Part shown: in pieces, positions 18,375 to 27,202 of the stretch
Numbering within the stretch: the first letter of the stretch is position 1
Layout: every line of letters begins with the position of its first letter
DNA from: Candidatus Flexifilum affinis
Lineage (GTDB): Bacteria; Chloroflexota; Anaerolineae; Aggregatilineales; Phototrophicaceae
Direction of reading: 5' to 3'
NCBI GenBank assembly: GCA_016713325.1
Contig: JADJPJ010000004.1
Coordinates: 496,001 to 560,000 of the forward strand
DNA: 64,000 bases
The notes under the pieces: generated by a model
Databases searched by the model: none
Seen by the model: only the letters and a program-made list of their open reading frames with translations
Told to the model about the DNA's origin: nothing
Made by a program: the position numbers and the translations under genes

Positions 18375-18567
18375 TATCAGGGATATCCCAGCATTGATCA
18401 CCCGATCATCCCAGAAACGCGCGGATCATTGCATTATTCAGAATGGCTATGTAATGTTCGTCAGAGTGTACGGAATCGACAAAAGTCTGTCAAGGAATCC
18501 ATTCGTAGTTTTTCGGCTGAATGAGGAGATGTTTTCGCTTCCGAATCGGAAAATCCCAGTGCGCTCG

Positions 18568-19824
18568 TTAGCGATCCACTTCAGCATCCCGGCCCTTACC
18601 TGACGAGCGGAGGAGGCTGAGCAGCACGACGAGGGACTCCAGGTTCGCCAGGTTACGCACCGGCACAAAATCGTCGACATAGGGCAGCAGGGTCTGGGCG
18701 CCGCGGGTGAGCGGCTCGTAGCCGGGAGAACCGATCAGCGGGTTCAGCCAGATCAGGCGGTAGCAGCTCCGCGCCAGATGGGCGATCTCCCGCCGCAGCA
18801 GCTCCGGGTCACCGCGATCCCACCCATCGGTAATCAGCAGCACCAGCGCGCCACGCCCAAGCACACGCCGAGACCAGCGCCGGTTGAACTCCCGCAGCGC
18901 TTCACCGGTTCGCGTGCCGCCGCCCCAATCTCTGACCGTCAGGCCAACCTCACGCAGGGCCGCTTCAACCGACCGGGCGCGGATGGCATGGGTGATGCGC
19001 GTCAGCCCGGTACTGAAGACGAACGACTCGACCGGGGATGTTCGCGCGCCGAGGCTGTGCGTGAAGTGCAGCAGCACGCGGGTGTATCGCTCCATGCTCC
19101 CGGAGATGTCGCAGATCAGCACGATCGGGCGCGGTTTGACCCGCCGCTTGCGGGTCTTCAGATCCACCAGGTCGCCGCCGGTGCGCATCATGCCGCGCAT
19201 CGACCGGCGGATGTCGACCTGGCGCCCATGGCCGAACTGCGCGCGGCGTGTTCGGCGCAGAGGAAGGACCTGAGGAAGCTGGGCGATGAACCGCCTGGCC
19301 TGCTCCAGCTCCGCGGCGCTCATCTCTCCGAAGTTCTTGTGGCGAAGGGTGGCATTCGGACTGTAGGTCGGCCTGGCCATCAGCCGTTCGCTGTCGGGCT
19401 CGGTTGCTGGGCCGGCGTTGGCGCTCGCCGTCGAGTCCGGGCTGAGGTCCGCTGGTTCAGGGCGCTCGTCCACGCGAACAGCCCCGCGCACTTCCTGGAG
19501 AACATGCCCGGCGCGGCGCCAGAACGCCTCAAAGAGGGCCTCAAACAACGCAAAATCGCGCGGGTGGGTCACCATCAGGGCGCGCATGGTGTAGTAGACG
19601 TCCAGGCTGCTGGCCAGATCGACATGCGCCAGCGCGCGTCCAACGTCGATCATGCGTTCGGGCGTCACGCGAATGCCTGCCGAGCGGCACATTTGACCGA
19701 ACAGCAGCAGGTTCTCCAGCAGAAAGCTGCCCCCTGCGGCGCTGTCGCCCGACGTCGATGCCTCCCGGTCGGGATCGGTGGTGGAGGGGAAGGATGGGGT
19801 GTCAGAAGCTGGGGGAGTGGGCAT
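18568..19824 (-). CDS. VWA domain protein, CoxE-like maturation factor
   Basis: The 418-residue product has a Pro/Ser-rich N-terminal 30 residues, a helical middle and a C-terminal von Willebrand A domain. Its metal-ion site is ICDISGSMERYTR (DxSxS) and a later TDGWDRGDPE. CoxE-like proteins work with a MoxR ATPase to mature the active site of molybdenum hydroxylases. The MoxR gene ends one base before this ATG, and the hydroxylase subunits follow. The lack of a signal peptide fits a cytosolic role. Confidence 0.85.
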   Translation of the reverse strand: MPTPPASDTPSFPSTTDPDREASTSGDSAAGGSFLLENLLLFGQMCRSAGIRVTPERMIDVGRALAHVDLASSLDVYYTMRALMVTHPRDFALFEALFEAFWRRAGHVLQEVRGAVRVDERPEPADLSPDSTASANAGPATEPDSERLMARPTYSPNATLRHKNFGEMSAAELEQARRFIAQLPQVLPLRRTRRAQFGHGRQVDIRRSMRGMMRTGGDLVDLKTRKRRVKPRPIVLICDISGSMERYTRVLLHFTHSLGARTSPVESFVFSTGLTRITHAIRARSVEAALREVGLTVRDWGGGTRTGEALREFNRRWSRRVLGRGALVLLITDGWDRGDPELLRREIAHLARSCYRLIWLNPLIGSPGYEPLTRGAQTLLPYVDDFVPVRNLANLESLVVLLSLLRSSGKGRDAEVDR

Positions 19825-19825
19825 A

Positions 19826-20719
19826 TCAGGTGGCCAGCGCCCGCTCGTAGGCTTTCTTCATGACGTCTGGCGTGATCGCCTCGATATCGTCCTGATATTT
19901 GAGAATGACGCCCAGCGTGTCCTGAATGAGCGAAAGAGACAGCGCCTTCTGGTCGAGCGCGAGGATGGCCGACACCCAATCCAGGGTTTCCGCGACCCCC
20001 GGTGACTTGAACAGATCGAGCTTGCGCATTTCCTGCATGAAGGCCGCCACCTGCCGGGCGAGCATCGGTCCAACTTCCGGCGCCCTGGCGTGTACGATGC
20101 GCAGTTCCTTCTCGAAGGAAGGATACTCAATCCAGGCGTAAAGGCAGCGCCGTTTCAGCGCATCGTGCACCTCGCGGGTGCGGTTGCTGGTCACGATGAC
20201 AATGGGCCGTTCAACAGCGCGGATGGTGCCCAGCTCGGGGATGGTGACCTGAAAGTCGCTGAGGAGTTCCAGCAGATAGGCCTCAAACTCCTCGTCGGCA
20301 CGGTCGATCTCGTCGATCAGCAGTACCGGCGCCCTGCCGCCGGCCGCCGATGCCTCGACCGCGCGCAGGAGCGGACGCGCGTGCAGGAAGTCGCGGTTGA
20401 ACAACTCGGCCTGCATTTTCGATCGGTCTGCACCGGTTGCTTCCAATAGGCGTAAGTGCAGCATCTGCCCGGCATAGTTCCATTCATAGAGCGCGCTGGC
20501 GACATCCAGCCCCTCGTAGCATTGCAGCCGTATCAGCTCGGTATCGAGCAGCACCGCCAGCGCCTTGGCGATCTCGGTTTTGCCGACGCCCGCCTCACCT
20601 TCGAGGAACAAGGGTTTCCTGAGCTTGACGGCGAGATAGACGGCGGTCGCCAGGCCGCGCTCGGCAATGTAGTTCACGGTCGCCAATGCGGCGAGGGTGG
20701 CATCCACGCTGCTCAACAT
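19826..20719 (-). CDS. MoxR-family AAA+ ATPase, CoxD-like
   Basis: The start MLSSVDATLAALATVNYIAE is preferred over the longer frame (to 20824). The 297 residues hold Walker A GEAGVGKTE, Walker B VLLIDEIDRADEEFE, sensor TSNRTREVHDALKRRC and the lid domain. CoxD unfolds or remodels the apo-hydroxylase so that sulfur and copper or molybdenum can be set. Together with the VWA protein this is the usual CoxD/CoxE pair. It is the first gene of the 15-kb minus-strand operon. Confidence 0.88.
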   Translation of the reverse strand: MLSSVDATLAALATVNYIAERGLATAVYLAVKLRKPLFLEGEAGVGKTEIAKALAVLLDTELIRLQCYEGLDVASALYEWNYAGQMLHLRLLEATGADRSKMQAELFNRDFLHARPLLRAVEASAAGGRAPVLLIDEIDRADEEFEAYLLELLSDFQVTIPELGTIRAVERPIVIVTSNRTREVHDALKRRCLYAWIEYPSFEKELRIVHARAPEVGPMLARQVAAFMQEMRKLDLFKSPGVAETLDWVSAILALDQKALSLSLIQDTLGVILKYQDDIEAITPDVMKKAYERALAT

Positions 20720-20995
20720 AATCAGCCCTGATGGTTGAAACGCGGTTGTGGTTGTCCGCGGCGAATAATCACAAGGTGCCGACAAGGATAGCGCAGATGC
20801 TGCCGTACGACGAACACGTCCCAACCCACGTCAGACGGTTGCCCTCACGTCAATCGCTTCGATCAAGAGGATCTTCTGGCACGCCTCTGCAAAAGTGCCG
20901 GCGTCCGCCATGAACAGTCGCACGATCGGCGTGGCGCTCGGCAGTCAGACGACCGACATCTCATATCCAAATCGCACGCCAGCAGTTTTCCGACA
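20720..20995. other. Intergenic stretch between divergent operons
   Basis: About 280 bases between the MoxR gene and the MITE-like element hold no convincing gene. The promoter of the 15-kb minus-strand operon should lie here, but I cannot point to clear -35 and -10 boxes on that strand. Confidence 0.4.
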
Positions 20996-21159
20996 AGACT
21001 CAGTGAATCACGAAAGTTCACCTTGACCATCAATAGCTGCGTTTTTGAGCCAACCTCACCCCAAAAATCTGACGGCGTTTTGCCCCTCTCCGCACGGAGA
21101 GGGGCGGTTGAGCGCAGCGAAACGGGGTGAGGTTAAGCAATCCGTGATTCACTGAGACT
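20996..21159 (+). mobile_element. MITE-like element, copy 1, with 5-bp target duplication
   Basis: The element spans 21001-21154 (154 bp). The terminal inverted repeat is CAGTGAATCACG at the left and CGTGATTCACTG at the right. It is flanked on both sides by AGACT (20996-21000 and 21155-21159), a perfect target duplication. Inside are a second inverted repeat AACCTCACCCC/GGGGTGAGGTT (21052-21062, 21124-21134) and a perfect 11-bp central hairpin (21082-21105). It has no coding capacity. Three related copies lie at 38707, 46367 and 62223. Confidence 0.8.
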
Positions 21160-21165
21160 ATTTTC

Positions 21166-21193
21166 TTGACAATCCTGAGAGACCTAATATAAT
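21166..21193 (+). promoter_or_regulatory. Sigma-70-type promoter of FadR-type gntR gene
   Basis: TTGACA (21166-21171) and TATAAT (21188-21193) are both perfect consensus boxes, 16 bases apart. They lie 7 bases right of the MITE target duplication and 64 bases before the regulator ATG. Confidence 0.75.
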
Positions 21194-21224
21194 CCGCCCG
21201 ATTCCCGGTCTTCAGTCGAAAGTC

Positions 21225-21238
21225 GATTGTCGACAATC
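21225..21238 (+). promoter_or_regulatory. Palindromic operator GATTGTCGACAATC
   Basis: This is a perfect 14-base palindrome about 25-40 bases downstream of the expected transcript start and 18 bases before the ATG. Its core TTGTCGACAA fits the T.GT...AC.A pattern bound by FadR-type GntR regulators, so autorepression by the next gene is likely. Confidence 0.65.
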
Positions 21239-21256
21239 TGCGAGATAAGTTAGTGG

Positions 21257-22009
21257 ATGACTGTGAGCTTGCCGAGAAACATGACCGATAGTCCTTCGCT
21301 GGGCTTGATACAGAACAAGTCGCTTCGCGAACACGTCCTTGAAATGCTGCGCAACGCCATTGTCAACGGCGAACTGAAGCCGGGGCAGACACTGGTCGAA
21401 GCGGATCTCGCTTCGCAGCTCGGGGTCAGCCGCGCGCCCCTGCGCGAAGCTATCAACATCCTCAACGCCGAGGGCCTGCTCGAAACCGTCCCGTACCACG
21501 GGACGACGGTCACCAAGCTGGCCCGCAAAGACATCGAGGACCTCTACAGCATTCGCAGCCTGATGGAAGGTTTCGCCGTCCAGCGCCTGATCGCGCTGGG
21601 GCAGGCGGAGGTCGTCGCCGAGCAGCTCCGTGACATCTGCGCCGACATGATGGCATCGGCGGACGAAGGCAACCTGCGCGAAGTCAACTTCATTGACCGT
21701 CACTTTCACGACACGCTGGTCGCTTCCAGCCAGAACGAACTGCTCGTCATGCTGTGGGGCATGGTCTCGCTGCGGGTGCGCCAGGTGATGTCGCTGCGCA
21801 ACCAGAAGAAGGGCAACCTCCACGAGATCGGCCGCAACCATCTGGCCATCGTCGACGCGATCGCCGCGGAAGATACGGACCTCTCCGTCCAATTGCTGCA
21901 CCATCACATCGGGTCGACTGGCGACCTGATTGCGGAAGGTTGGGAAAAGGAAGACGACGGTGCCAGGAAAACCGGCCCGCTGCGCTCTTTGGAGGAACAG
22001 AAGCCATGA
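21257..22009 (+). CDS. GntR-family regulator, FadR/FCD type
   Basis: The 250-residue product has an N-terminal winged helix (LREHVLEMLRNAIVNGELKP, then ASQLGVSRAPLREAINILNA) and a C-terminal all-helical FCD ligand domain. The metal-binding histidines are probably in NFIDRHFHDTLV and LLHHHIGSTGD. It likely represses the operon it heads and possibly the divergent molybdenum hydroxylase operon. The stop overlaps the ATG of the next gene, so regulator and enzymes are made together. An internal ATG at 21281 is a possible later start. Confidence 0.88.
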   Translation: MTVSLPRNMTDSPSLGLIQNKSLREHVLEMLRNAIVNGELKPGQTLVEADLASQLGVSRAPLREAINILNAEGLLETVPYHGTTVTKLARKDIEDLYSIRSLMEGFAVQRLIALGQAEVVAEQLRDICADMMASADEGNLREVNFIDRHFHDTLVASSQNELLVMLWGMVSLRVRQVMSLRNQKKGNLHEIGRNHLAIVDAIAAEDTDLSVQLLHHHIGSTGDLIAEGWEKEDDGARKTGPLRSLEEQKP

Positions 22010-23121
22010 GTTCACAGACAAAGCTGCGGTTATTGCAGGCTCACGAGGCCAACGTGTCTCTGCGGTTGACGACTCCACTGTCGACTGAACGCGGAGCACA
22101 GGATCTGAGCGCCGACGATGTCCCCGCGCCGCTCGACGAGCGAATGATCGCCACTGCTGCCGAAGCGCTGGAGTCCGGTCAGACGCATTATGTTGACGTT
22201 CCGGGCATCCCAGCGCTACGTCAGGCTATCGCCGCGTATCTGCGCGAGCGGACCGCCGCCGACTATCAGCAGCCGAACGTCGTCGTGACGGCCGGAATTC
22301 AGGAGTCGCGCTTCCTGACCATCCAGATGATCGGCGAGGCGTTCGATCGTATCGCCATCCCTGCCGTCGCTCATCCCGGCGTGCGTAAGGCGATTGGCGT
22401 CCGTCCGATGCAGACCGACGTCATGGCCGTGGATGCCGAGACACAGCTTCCCACGGTCGAAGCCGTACGCGCTGCCATCGAGTCCGGTGCCCGTCTGCTC
22501 TACCTGGAGTCCCCGTCACGGCTGACGGGCGCAGTCTATGACGCTGAGACGGTGGAGGTGCTGGCTGCTCTGGCGCGCGATAGTGAAGCCACCGTCATCT
22601 GGGATCAGGGACTGGCGCCATGGACCGAGAAGTCGGTTTCACTGGCCGCGGCGCCTGAGATGAAAGATCGCGCCGTACTCATTGGTGAGGCCTTTCCCGG
22701 TACGGGTCTGTCGAGCTGGTTCATCGCCTACATCGCCGCGCCCGAGGGTCTGGTGCCGACGATGCAGTCGCAGAAGCAGATCATGGCCATTTGCACCAGC
22801 ACCCCCGCACAGTATGCGGCGCTTGAGGCCAGTCGCCTCTTCGGCGAAAGCCAGCCACGTCAGTTGGAACGACTGGCGGCGAAACGGCGCCGCCTGGCCG
22901 ATCTGGCGAAAGCGGTTGGCTGCCACGTGCTGCCGGGCGCCGCGGCAACCCTGCTGGCGCTCCGGTTCTCGCCCGGGGAGAAGGCGCCCGCGCTGGCCAG
23001 ATTGAAGGAGGCGGGATACGCCGTCGCCGATGGGGCCGATTTTGGCGCGCCGGACATCCTTCGCCTGACCATTTCGCACGGGAACATGGCCGAACAGGCG
23101 CTTCGCGCCTTGCAGGTATAG
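22006..23121 (+). CDS. Aminotransferase-fold protein lacking the PLP lysine
   Basis: The 371-residue product follows the class I/II aminotransferase layout: HYVDVPGIPALRQAIAAYLRE, then VVVTAGIQESRFLTIQMIGE, then a substrate-side aspartate at D200 (VIWDQG). The stretch that should be SLSKxFxMTGWRxG reads LIGEAFPGTGLSSW, so the Schiff-base lysine is Glu228 and the following Arg is Ser. The frame is unbroken through this region. A C-terminal Arg (DILRLTIS) is kept. Overlap with gntR and a 4-base gap to a normal aminotransferase gene suggest a partner subunit or a binding/regulatory role. It may be catalytically inactive. Confidence 0.75.
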   Translation: MSSQTKLRLLQAHEANVSLRLTTPLSTERGAQDLSADDVPAPLDERMIATAAEALESGQTHYVDVPGIPALRQAIAAYLRERTAADYQQPNVVVTAGIQESRFLTIQMIGEAFDRIAIPAVAHPGVRKAIGVRPMQTDVMAVDAETQLPTVEAVRAAIESGARLLYLESPSRLTGAVYDAETVEVLAALARDSEATVIWDQGLAPWTEKSVSLAAAPEMKDRAVLIGEAFPGTGLSSWFIAYIAAPEGLVPTMQSQKQIMAICTSTPAQYAALEASRLFGESQPRQLERLAAKRRRLADLAKAVGCHVLPGAAATLLALRFSPGEKAPALARLKEAGYAVADGADFGAPDILRLTISHGNMAEQALRALQV

Positions 23122-23125
23122 GAAC

Positions 23126-24293
23126 ATGACCATGACCACCAAACCGCAGCAACAGGGAACGAACCTCCTTTATGCCCTAATCGCGCAGGCACGGTCCTAC
23201 AGCGACACCATTATCATGGGGCGCGGGGATCCGGATTTCGACACGCCGCCCCACATCATCGCCGCTGCGAAAGACGCGATGGTCAGTCATCATGCCGACC
23301 ACGTGCCGCCCGAAGGCCTCCTCAGCCTGCGCGAGGCCATCGCCGCCCGCGTCAAGCGGATCAACAACATCGACGTTTCGCCGGAGACGGAAGTCGTCGT
23401 GACCAACGGCGGGCAGGAAGCGCTCCTGCTCATGATCCTGGCTGCCGTTCAGCCCGGCGACGAAATCATCATCCCCGAGCCGAATTACAACACCTACCAC
23501 GACGCGCTCAAGTTCGCCCGCGGCGTCAAGGTGGCGGTGCCCAGCAGCGCCGAGACCAACTTCCGCACCGACCCTGCCGCCGTCCGCCGTGCCATCACCG
23601 AGCGCACACGGGCGATCTCTGCTGGTGTCGCCGAATAACCCGACGGCCAGTGTCATCTCCCGGGACGACTTGCAGCAGTTCATCCAGATCGCCCATGAGC
23701 ACGATCTGATCATCATCGCCGACGACATCTACGACCTGTTCGTCTACGACGACCATCAGCACGTCAGCCCTGCATCGCTCCCTGACGGCAAGGAACGCAC
23801 GCTGACCCTCAACGCGCTTTCGAAGTCGTTCTCCATGACCGGCTGGCGGCTGGGCTGGATCGTCGGTCCTGCCGACCTGATGGCGCGCGTCAAGGACCTC
23901 AAGGCGGCGATTACGGGCGGCACCTCGGTCATTTCGCAATTCGCCGGGCTGGCCGCGCTGACCGGGCCGCAGGAGCCGGTGCAGATGATGGCCGATGCCT
24001 ACAAGAGCCGCCGCAAGCTGGTGATGGACGCGCTCGACGACATGGGCATACAGTACGGCGTCCCGCAGGGCGGCCAGTTCGTCTTTGCCGACATTGCCTT
24101 CACCGGCATGGACAGCGCCGAACTGGCGCAGCGCATCCTGACCGATCAGCATGTGCTCGTCTACCCGGGTGCGGCCTTCGACAAAGAGCGCGGGCAGTAC
24201 ATCCGCATGACCTTCCTTCAGCCGGAAGACAAGCTGCGCGAAGGTCTGGAACGGATGCGCATCGCGATGAAGAACATCATGGCCTCGCGTTGA
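23126..24293 (+). pseudogene. Class I/II aminotransferase, one frameshift
   Basis: It starts MTMTTKPQQQGTNLLYALIA and runs to ERTRAI. After one extra base near 23618 (ATCTCTG for ATCCTG) the conserved LLVSPNNPTASVIS continues in the next frame to 24293. All key residues exist across the join: IIADDIYDLF (PLP aspartate and Tyr), NALSKSFSMTGWRLGW (Schiff-base lysine) and the C-terminal IRMTFLQPE. A repaired protein would have 388 residues, the normal length. It is a PLP-dependent transaminase of unknown substrate. With the lysine-less neighbour it forms a tandem pair. The frameshift is probably an error. Confidence 0.8.
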
Positions 24294-24317
24294 CCGTGTC
24301 CTTCGAAGGAGTCAGCG

Positions 24318-25043
24318 ATGAGTGAGAAGACACTGACTGGAAAAGTGGCGGTCATCACCGGCGCCAGCCACGGACTCGGGCAGGCGGTTGCCGCGCATCT
24401 GACCGCGCTCGGCGCGAGCGCGGCCCTCATCGCCCGCGATGCCGCACGATTGGCGCAGACCGCTGAGTCGCTGCGCAGCGGCGGCATGCCGATCCTGCCC
24501 CTGGCCTGCGATATCGCCGACCCGGCGCAGGTTCAGGCGGCAGCCGACCGTATTCTGGGCGAACTGGGGCGGGTCGACATCCTCATCAACAATGCTGGTA
24601 TCCCCGCGCCGCGGACCTTTGCCGAGACGACCTTCGCCGACTGGGATCAGGTCATCGGGGTCAACCTGAGCGGCGTCTTCTACATGACCCGCGCGCTCTG
24701 GGATGGGCTGGTCGCCAGCGGCGCGGGCTACGTCATCACCATTTCCGGGACGGCCGGCGTGAGAGGCGGCAGCAGCCCTGCCTATGGCGGCGCCAAATTC
24801 GGGCTGACCGGCCTCAACCATGCTATTGCGGCGGCGGGCAAGGACAAGAATGTCCGGGCCACTATCCTGTATCCAGGCAGTATGGACACCGGCTGGCGGG
24901 GCGCTCCGATTGGTGAGAAGCCGCCGGTCGAAACCATGAACCCGGCAGAGGTCGCCCGCTTCATCGGAGGGCTGGTCACCAGCCCGACCGAGTTCGTTGT
25001 CAACGAGGCGGTGCTCAATCCACTGGCCTCGCCATTTTTATAG
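24318..25043 (+). CDS. Short-chain dehydrogenase/reductase (SDR)
   Basis: The 241-residue product is a classical SDR: TGASHGLG cofactor loop, CDIAD, NNAGIPAPRTF, catalytic Ser in VITISGTAG, and YGGAK (YxxxK). GGAG lies before the ATG. It uses NAD(P)H on an alcohol or ketone, perhaps the oxo acid made by the upstream aminotransferase. The end (FVVNEAVLNPLASPF) is that of FabG-like members. Confidence 0.88.
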   Translation: MSEKTLTGKVAVITGASHGLGQAVAAHLTALGASAALIARDAARLAQTAESLRSGGMPILPLACDIADPAQVQAAADRILGELGRVDILINNAGIPAPRTFAETTFADWDQVIGVNLSGVFYMTRALWDGLVASGAGYVITISGTAGVRGGSSPAYGGAKFGLTGLNHAIAAAGKDKNVRATILYPGSMDTGWRGAPIGEKPPVETMNPAEVARFIGGLVTSPTEFVVNEAVLNPLASPFL

Positions 25044-25090
25044 CAAGCCGGGTGAATCTTCGGTCAATCCAGTATCCATAGGGTGGAGTC

Positions 25091-26158
25091 ATGGCCTACG
25101 ACATCAATCAGGACGAACTGATCAGCCTGTATGCGCCGGAGACGATGCGCCGCTTCTCGAACGATTTCCTGCTTAAGCTGGGCGCGACACAGGAAGAGGC
25201 CGACATCATCACCGATGGGCTGATGACCGCCTCGATGTGGTGGCACCCGGGACAGGGGCAGGGACTGGAAAAGTTCTTCCGCTTTCACCAGCAGGTGCAG
25301 ATCGGTGGAATCGTCCCGAATGCCTCGATGCAGTGGGTCCAGGATGGCCCCAGCACGGCGCTGCTCGACGCCGCCAAGGGCTTCGGCTATGTCTCGGCCT
25401 ACCGGGCGATGATGCGCGCGGTCGAAAAGGCCCGCGTCACGGGCATCGGCATGGTTGGCGTGCGGCACAGCAATCACTTTGGCATCGCCGGCTACCACGC
25501 GCTTCAGGCCGCCAAGCAGGGGCTGATCGGCTGGTCGTTCACCAACGCCAGAGCCGAAATGGCGCCGTGGGGGTCGGCTAAGATGGTCCTGGGGACCAAC
25601 CCCTGGGGCATCGCCATTCCTCGCAAAGATACCCATGCCATCGTGCTGGACATGGCGCTGACGATGTCCGGCAAGGGGATGATGCGCTGGCTGATGCGCG
25701 AAGGCAAGCCCATGCCCGACACCTGGGCGCTTACGCCGTCGGGCGAGCGCACCACCGACCCGGCCGCCGCCATGGACGGCCCGGTCCTGCCGATTGGCGA
25801 ATACAAAGGCTATGGCCTGAGCCTGTTCACCGACGTCATCGCCGGCGTCATGACCGGATCGCTGTTCGGCCTGTCGGTCTTCCAGGACGACAGCAACCAC
25901 GATGTCGGACATATCATGATGGCGATCAATCCCACCATCTTCCTCTCGCAGGCGGACTTCGACACGCGGCTTGAACAACTCGTCGCCGAGGTCAAGGACG
26001 CGCCGGCGATCGACCCGGAGAAGCCGGTCATCCTGCCGGGCGAGGTGGAATTCGGACGCATGCGCCAGCGCGAGCAGGACGGTATTCCGATGTCGCGCGA
26101 AACGGTCGAAAAGCTGCGCGCGCTCTCACTCGAAGTCGGCGTCGACTGCCCGTTTTAA
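25091..26158 (+). CDS. Ldh2-type malate/L-lactate dehydrogenase-family oxidoreductase
   Basis: The 355-residue product matches PF02615: VSAYRAMMRAVEKARVTGIG, then GVRHSNHFGIAGYHALQAA with the catalytic His, MVLGTNPWGIAIPRKDTHAI, YKGYGLSLFTDVIAGV and a final DRIR-like FGRMRQREQDGIPMSRETV. These enzymes reduce 2-oxo acids or oxidise 2-hydroxy acids with NAD(P). In this operon it could act on the oxo acid produced by transamination. The ribosome binding site is GGAG, 5 bases upstream. Confidence 0.88.
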   Translation: MAYDINQDELISLYAPETMRRFSNDFLLKLGATQEEADIITDGLMTASMWWHPGQGQGLEKFFRFHQQVQIGGIVPNASMQWVQDGPSTALLDAAKGFGYVSAYRAMMRAVEKARVTGIGMVGVRHSNHFGIAGYHALQAAKQGLIGWSFTNARAEMAPWGSAKMVLGTNPWGIAIPRKDTHAIVLDMALTMSGKGMMRWLMREGKPMPDTWALTPSGERTTDPAAAMDGPVLPIGEYKGYGLSLFTDVIAGVMTGSLFGLSVFQDDSNHDVGHIMMAINPTIFLSQADFDTRLEQLVAEVKDAPAIDPEKPVILPGEVEFGRMRQREQDGIPMSRETVEKLRALSLEVGVDCPF

Positions 26159-26185
26159 CCTTCATACGCTTAGGAGAATTTCTTT

Positions 26186-27196
26186 ATGGCAGCACCACTG
26201 GTGATCGGCAATGTTTCGGTTATGCCGGGCGAGAAAAAGCGCGGCGGAATCCCGATTGGCGGCGACATGGTCCAGCGGCAGCGCGAGGTACCGATCATCG
26301 TCTATCGCGGCGCGGAAGACGGTCCCATCCTGTGGCTCAACGGCGCGACGCATGGCGATGAGCCGGAAGGCCCGTTCTCCATCTTCATGACGCTGGAGCA
26401 GCTCGACCCGGCGAAGATGCGCGGCACGGTGGTCGCGGTCCCGGTCATGAACGTGCAGGCATTCACCGCCGGCCTCCGCGGCGACCCGCTCGATACCTTC
26501 TCGCACGATATGAACCGCATCTACCCCGGCAAAGCAGACGGCTATCCGACCGATCGCGTCGCCTTTGCCCACTGGCAGGCCATGAAGGACCACTGCGATC
26601 TGCAGATCGCTATTCATTCCGGTGGCGAGCATTCCTACCTGGCGCACATGATCTTCGCCTCCGACAACCCCGCCAGCCTGGAGCTGGCCGCGGCCATGGG
26701 ACCGAACTGGACGCTCGTCTTCCGCAGCGGCACCGGCGGCGGCAACCCCAGCTCGCAGGTCGGGGCGCTTGGCAAGGGCGGCGTGACGGTCGAGCTGGGC
26801 GGCAACTGCCGCACCCTGACCAGCGATTTCCACGCCATCGCGCGGGATCTTTCGAATGGCTACCTCAACGTCATGCGCCATTACGGCATGATCGACGGCG
26901 CGGCCGAATACGCCCCGGCCTGGCGCATGGGCTTCCAGATCGCGCTGCTGGCCCCGGCTACCGGCATGTTCGTCGGCAACCCGGACCTGCCGTTCGAAAC
27001 GCAGCTCGAAGCCGGCACGCTGATCGGGCAGATCTACGACCTGTACGGTGACGTGATCGCCGAGGTGCGCGCGCCTCGCGCCGGCGTCATCTTCGGTCTG
27101 CGCTCCCGGCCGTCAGTGCTGGAGGGGCAGTGGTGCTGTTTCTTCGGCGTGGTCGAGGAGACGGTCGACAACCTGCTTCCCGGAAGAGGTGGATAG
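26186..27196 (+). CDS. AspA/AstE-like zinc deacylase (M14 family), copy 1
   Basis: The 336-residue product has the succinylglutamate desuccinylase/aspartoacylase layout. Zinc ligands are H56 and E59 in NGATHGDEPEGP and H144 in QIAIHSGGE. The substrate loop is SHDMNR (108-111) and the catalytic Glu is E203 in VTVELGG. The C-terminal 90 residues form the beta-rich tail. Family members split N-acyl amino acids or related amides. It is 27 bases after the Ldh2 gene with TAGGAG before the ATG. Two more homologues follow in the same operon. Confidence 0.85.
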   Translation: MAAPLVIGNVSVMPGEKKRGGIPIGGDMVQRQREVPIIVYRGAEDGPILWLNGATHGDEPEGPFSIFMTLEQLDPAKMRGTVVAVPVMNVQAFTAGLRGDPLDTFSHDMNRIYPGKADGYPTDRVAFAHWQAMKDHCDLQIAIHSGGEHSYLAHMIFASDNPASLELAAAMGPNWTLVFRSGTGGGNPSSQVGALGKGGVTVELGGNCRTLTSDFHAIARDLSNGYLNVMRHYGMIDGAAEYAPAWRMGFQIALLAPATGMFVGNPDLPFETQLEAGTLIGQIYDLYGDVIAEVRAPRAGVIFGLRSRPSVLEGQWCCFFGVVEETVDNLLPGRGG

Positions 27197-27202
27197 CGAC
27201 CC

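Noticed and set aside
14716..20719. Aerobic CO dehydrogenase (coxMSLDE) operon
   Set aside because: The gene order and CoxD/CoxE helpers fit, but the large subunit has AYRGPGGPQ and not the AYRCSFR active-site loop of form I CO dehydrogenase.
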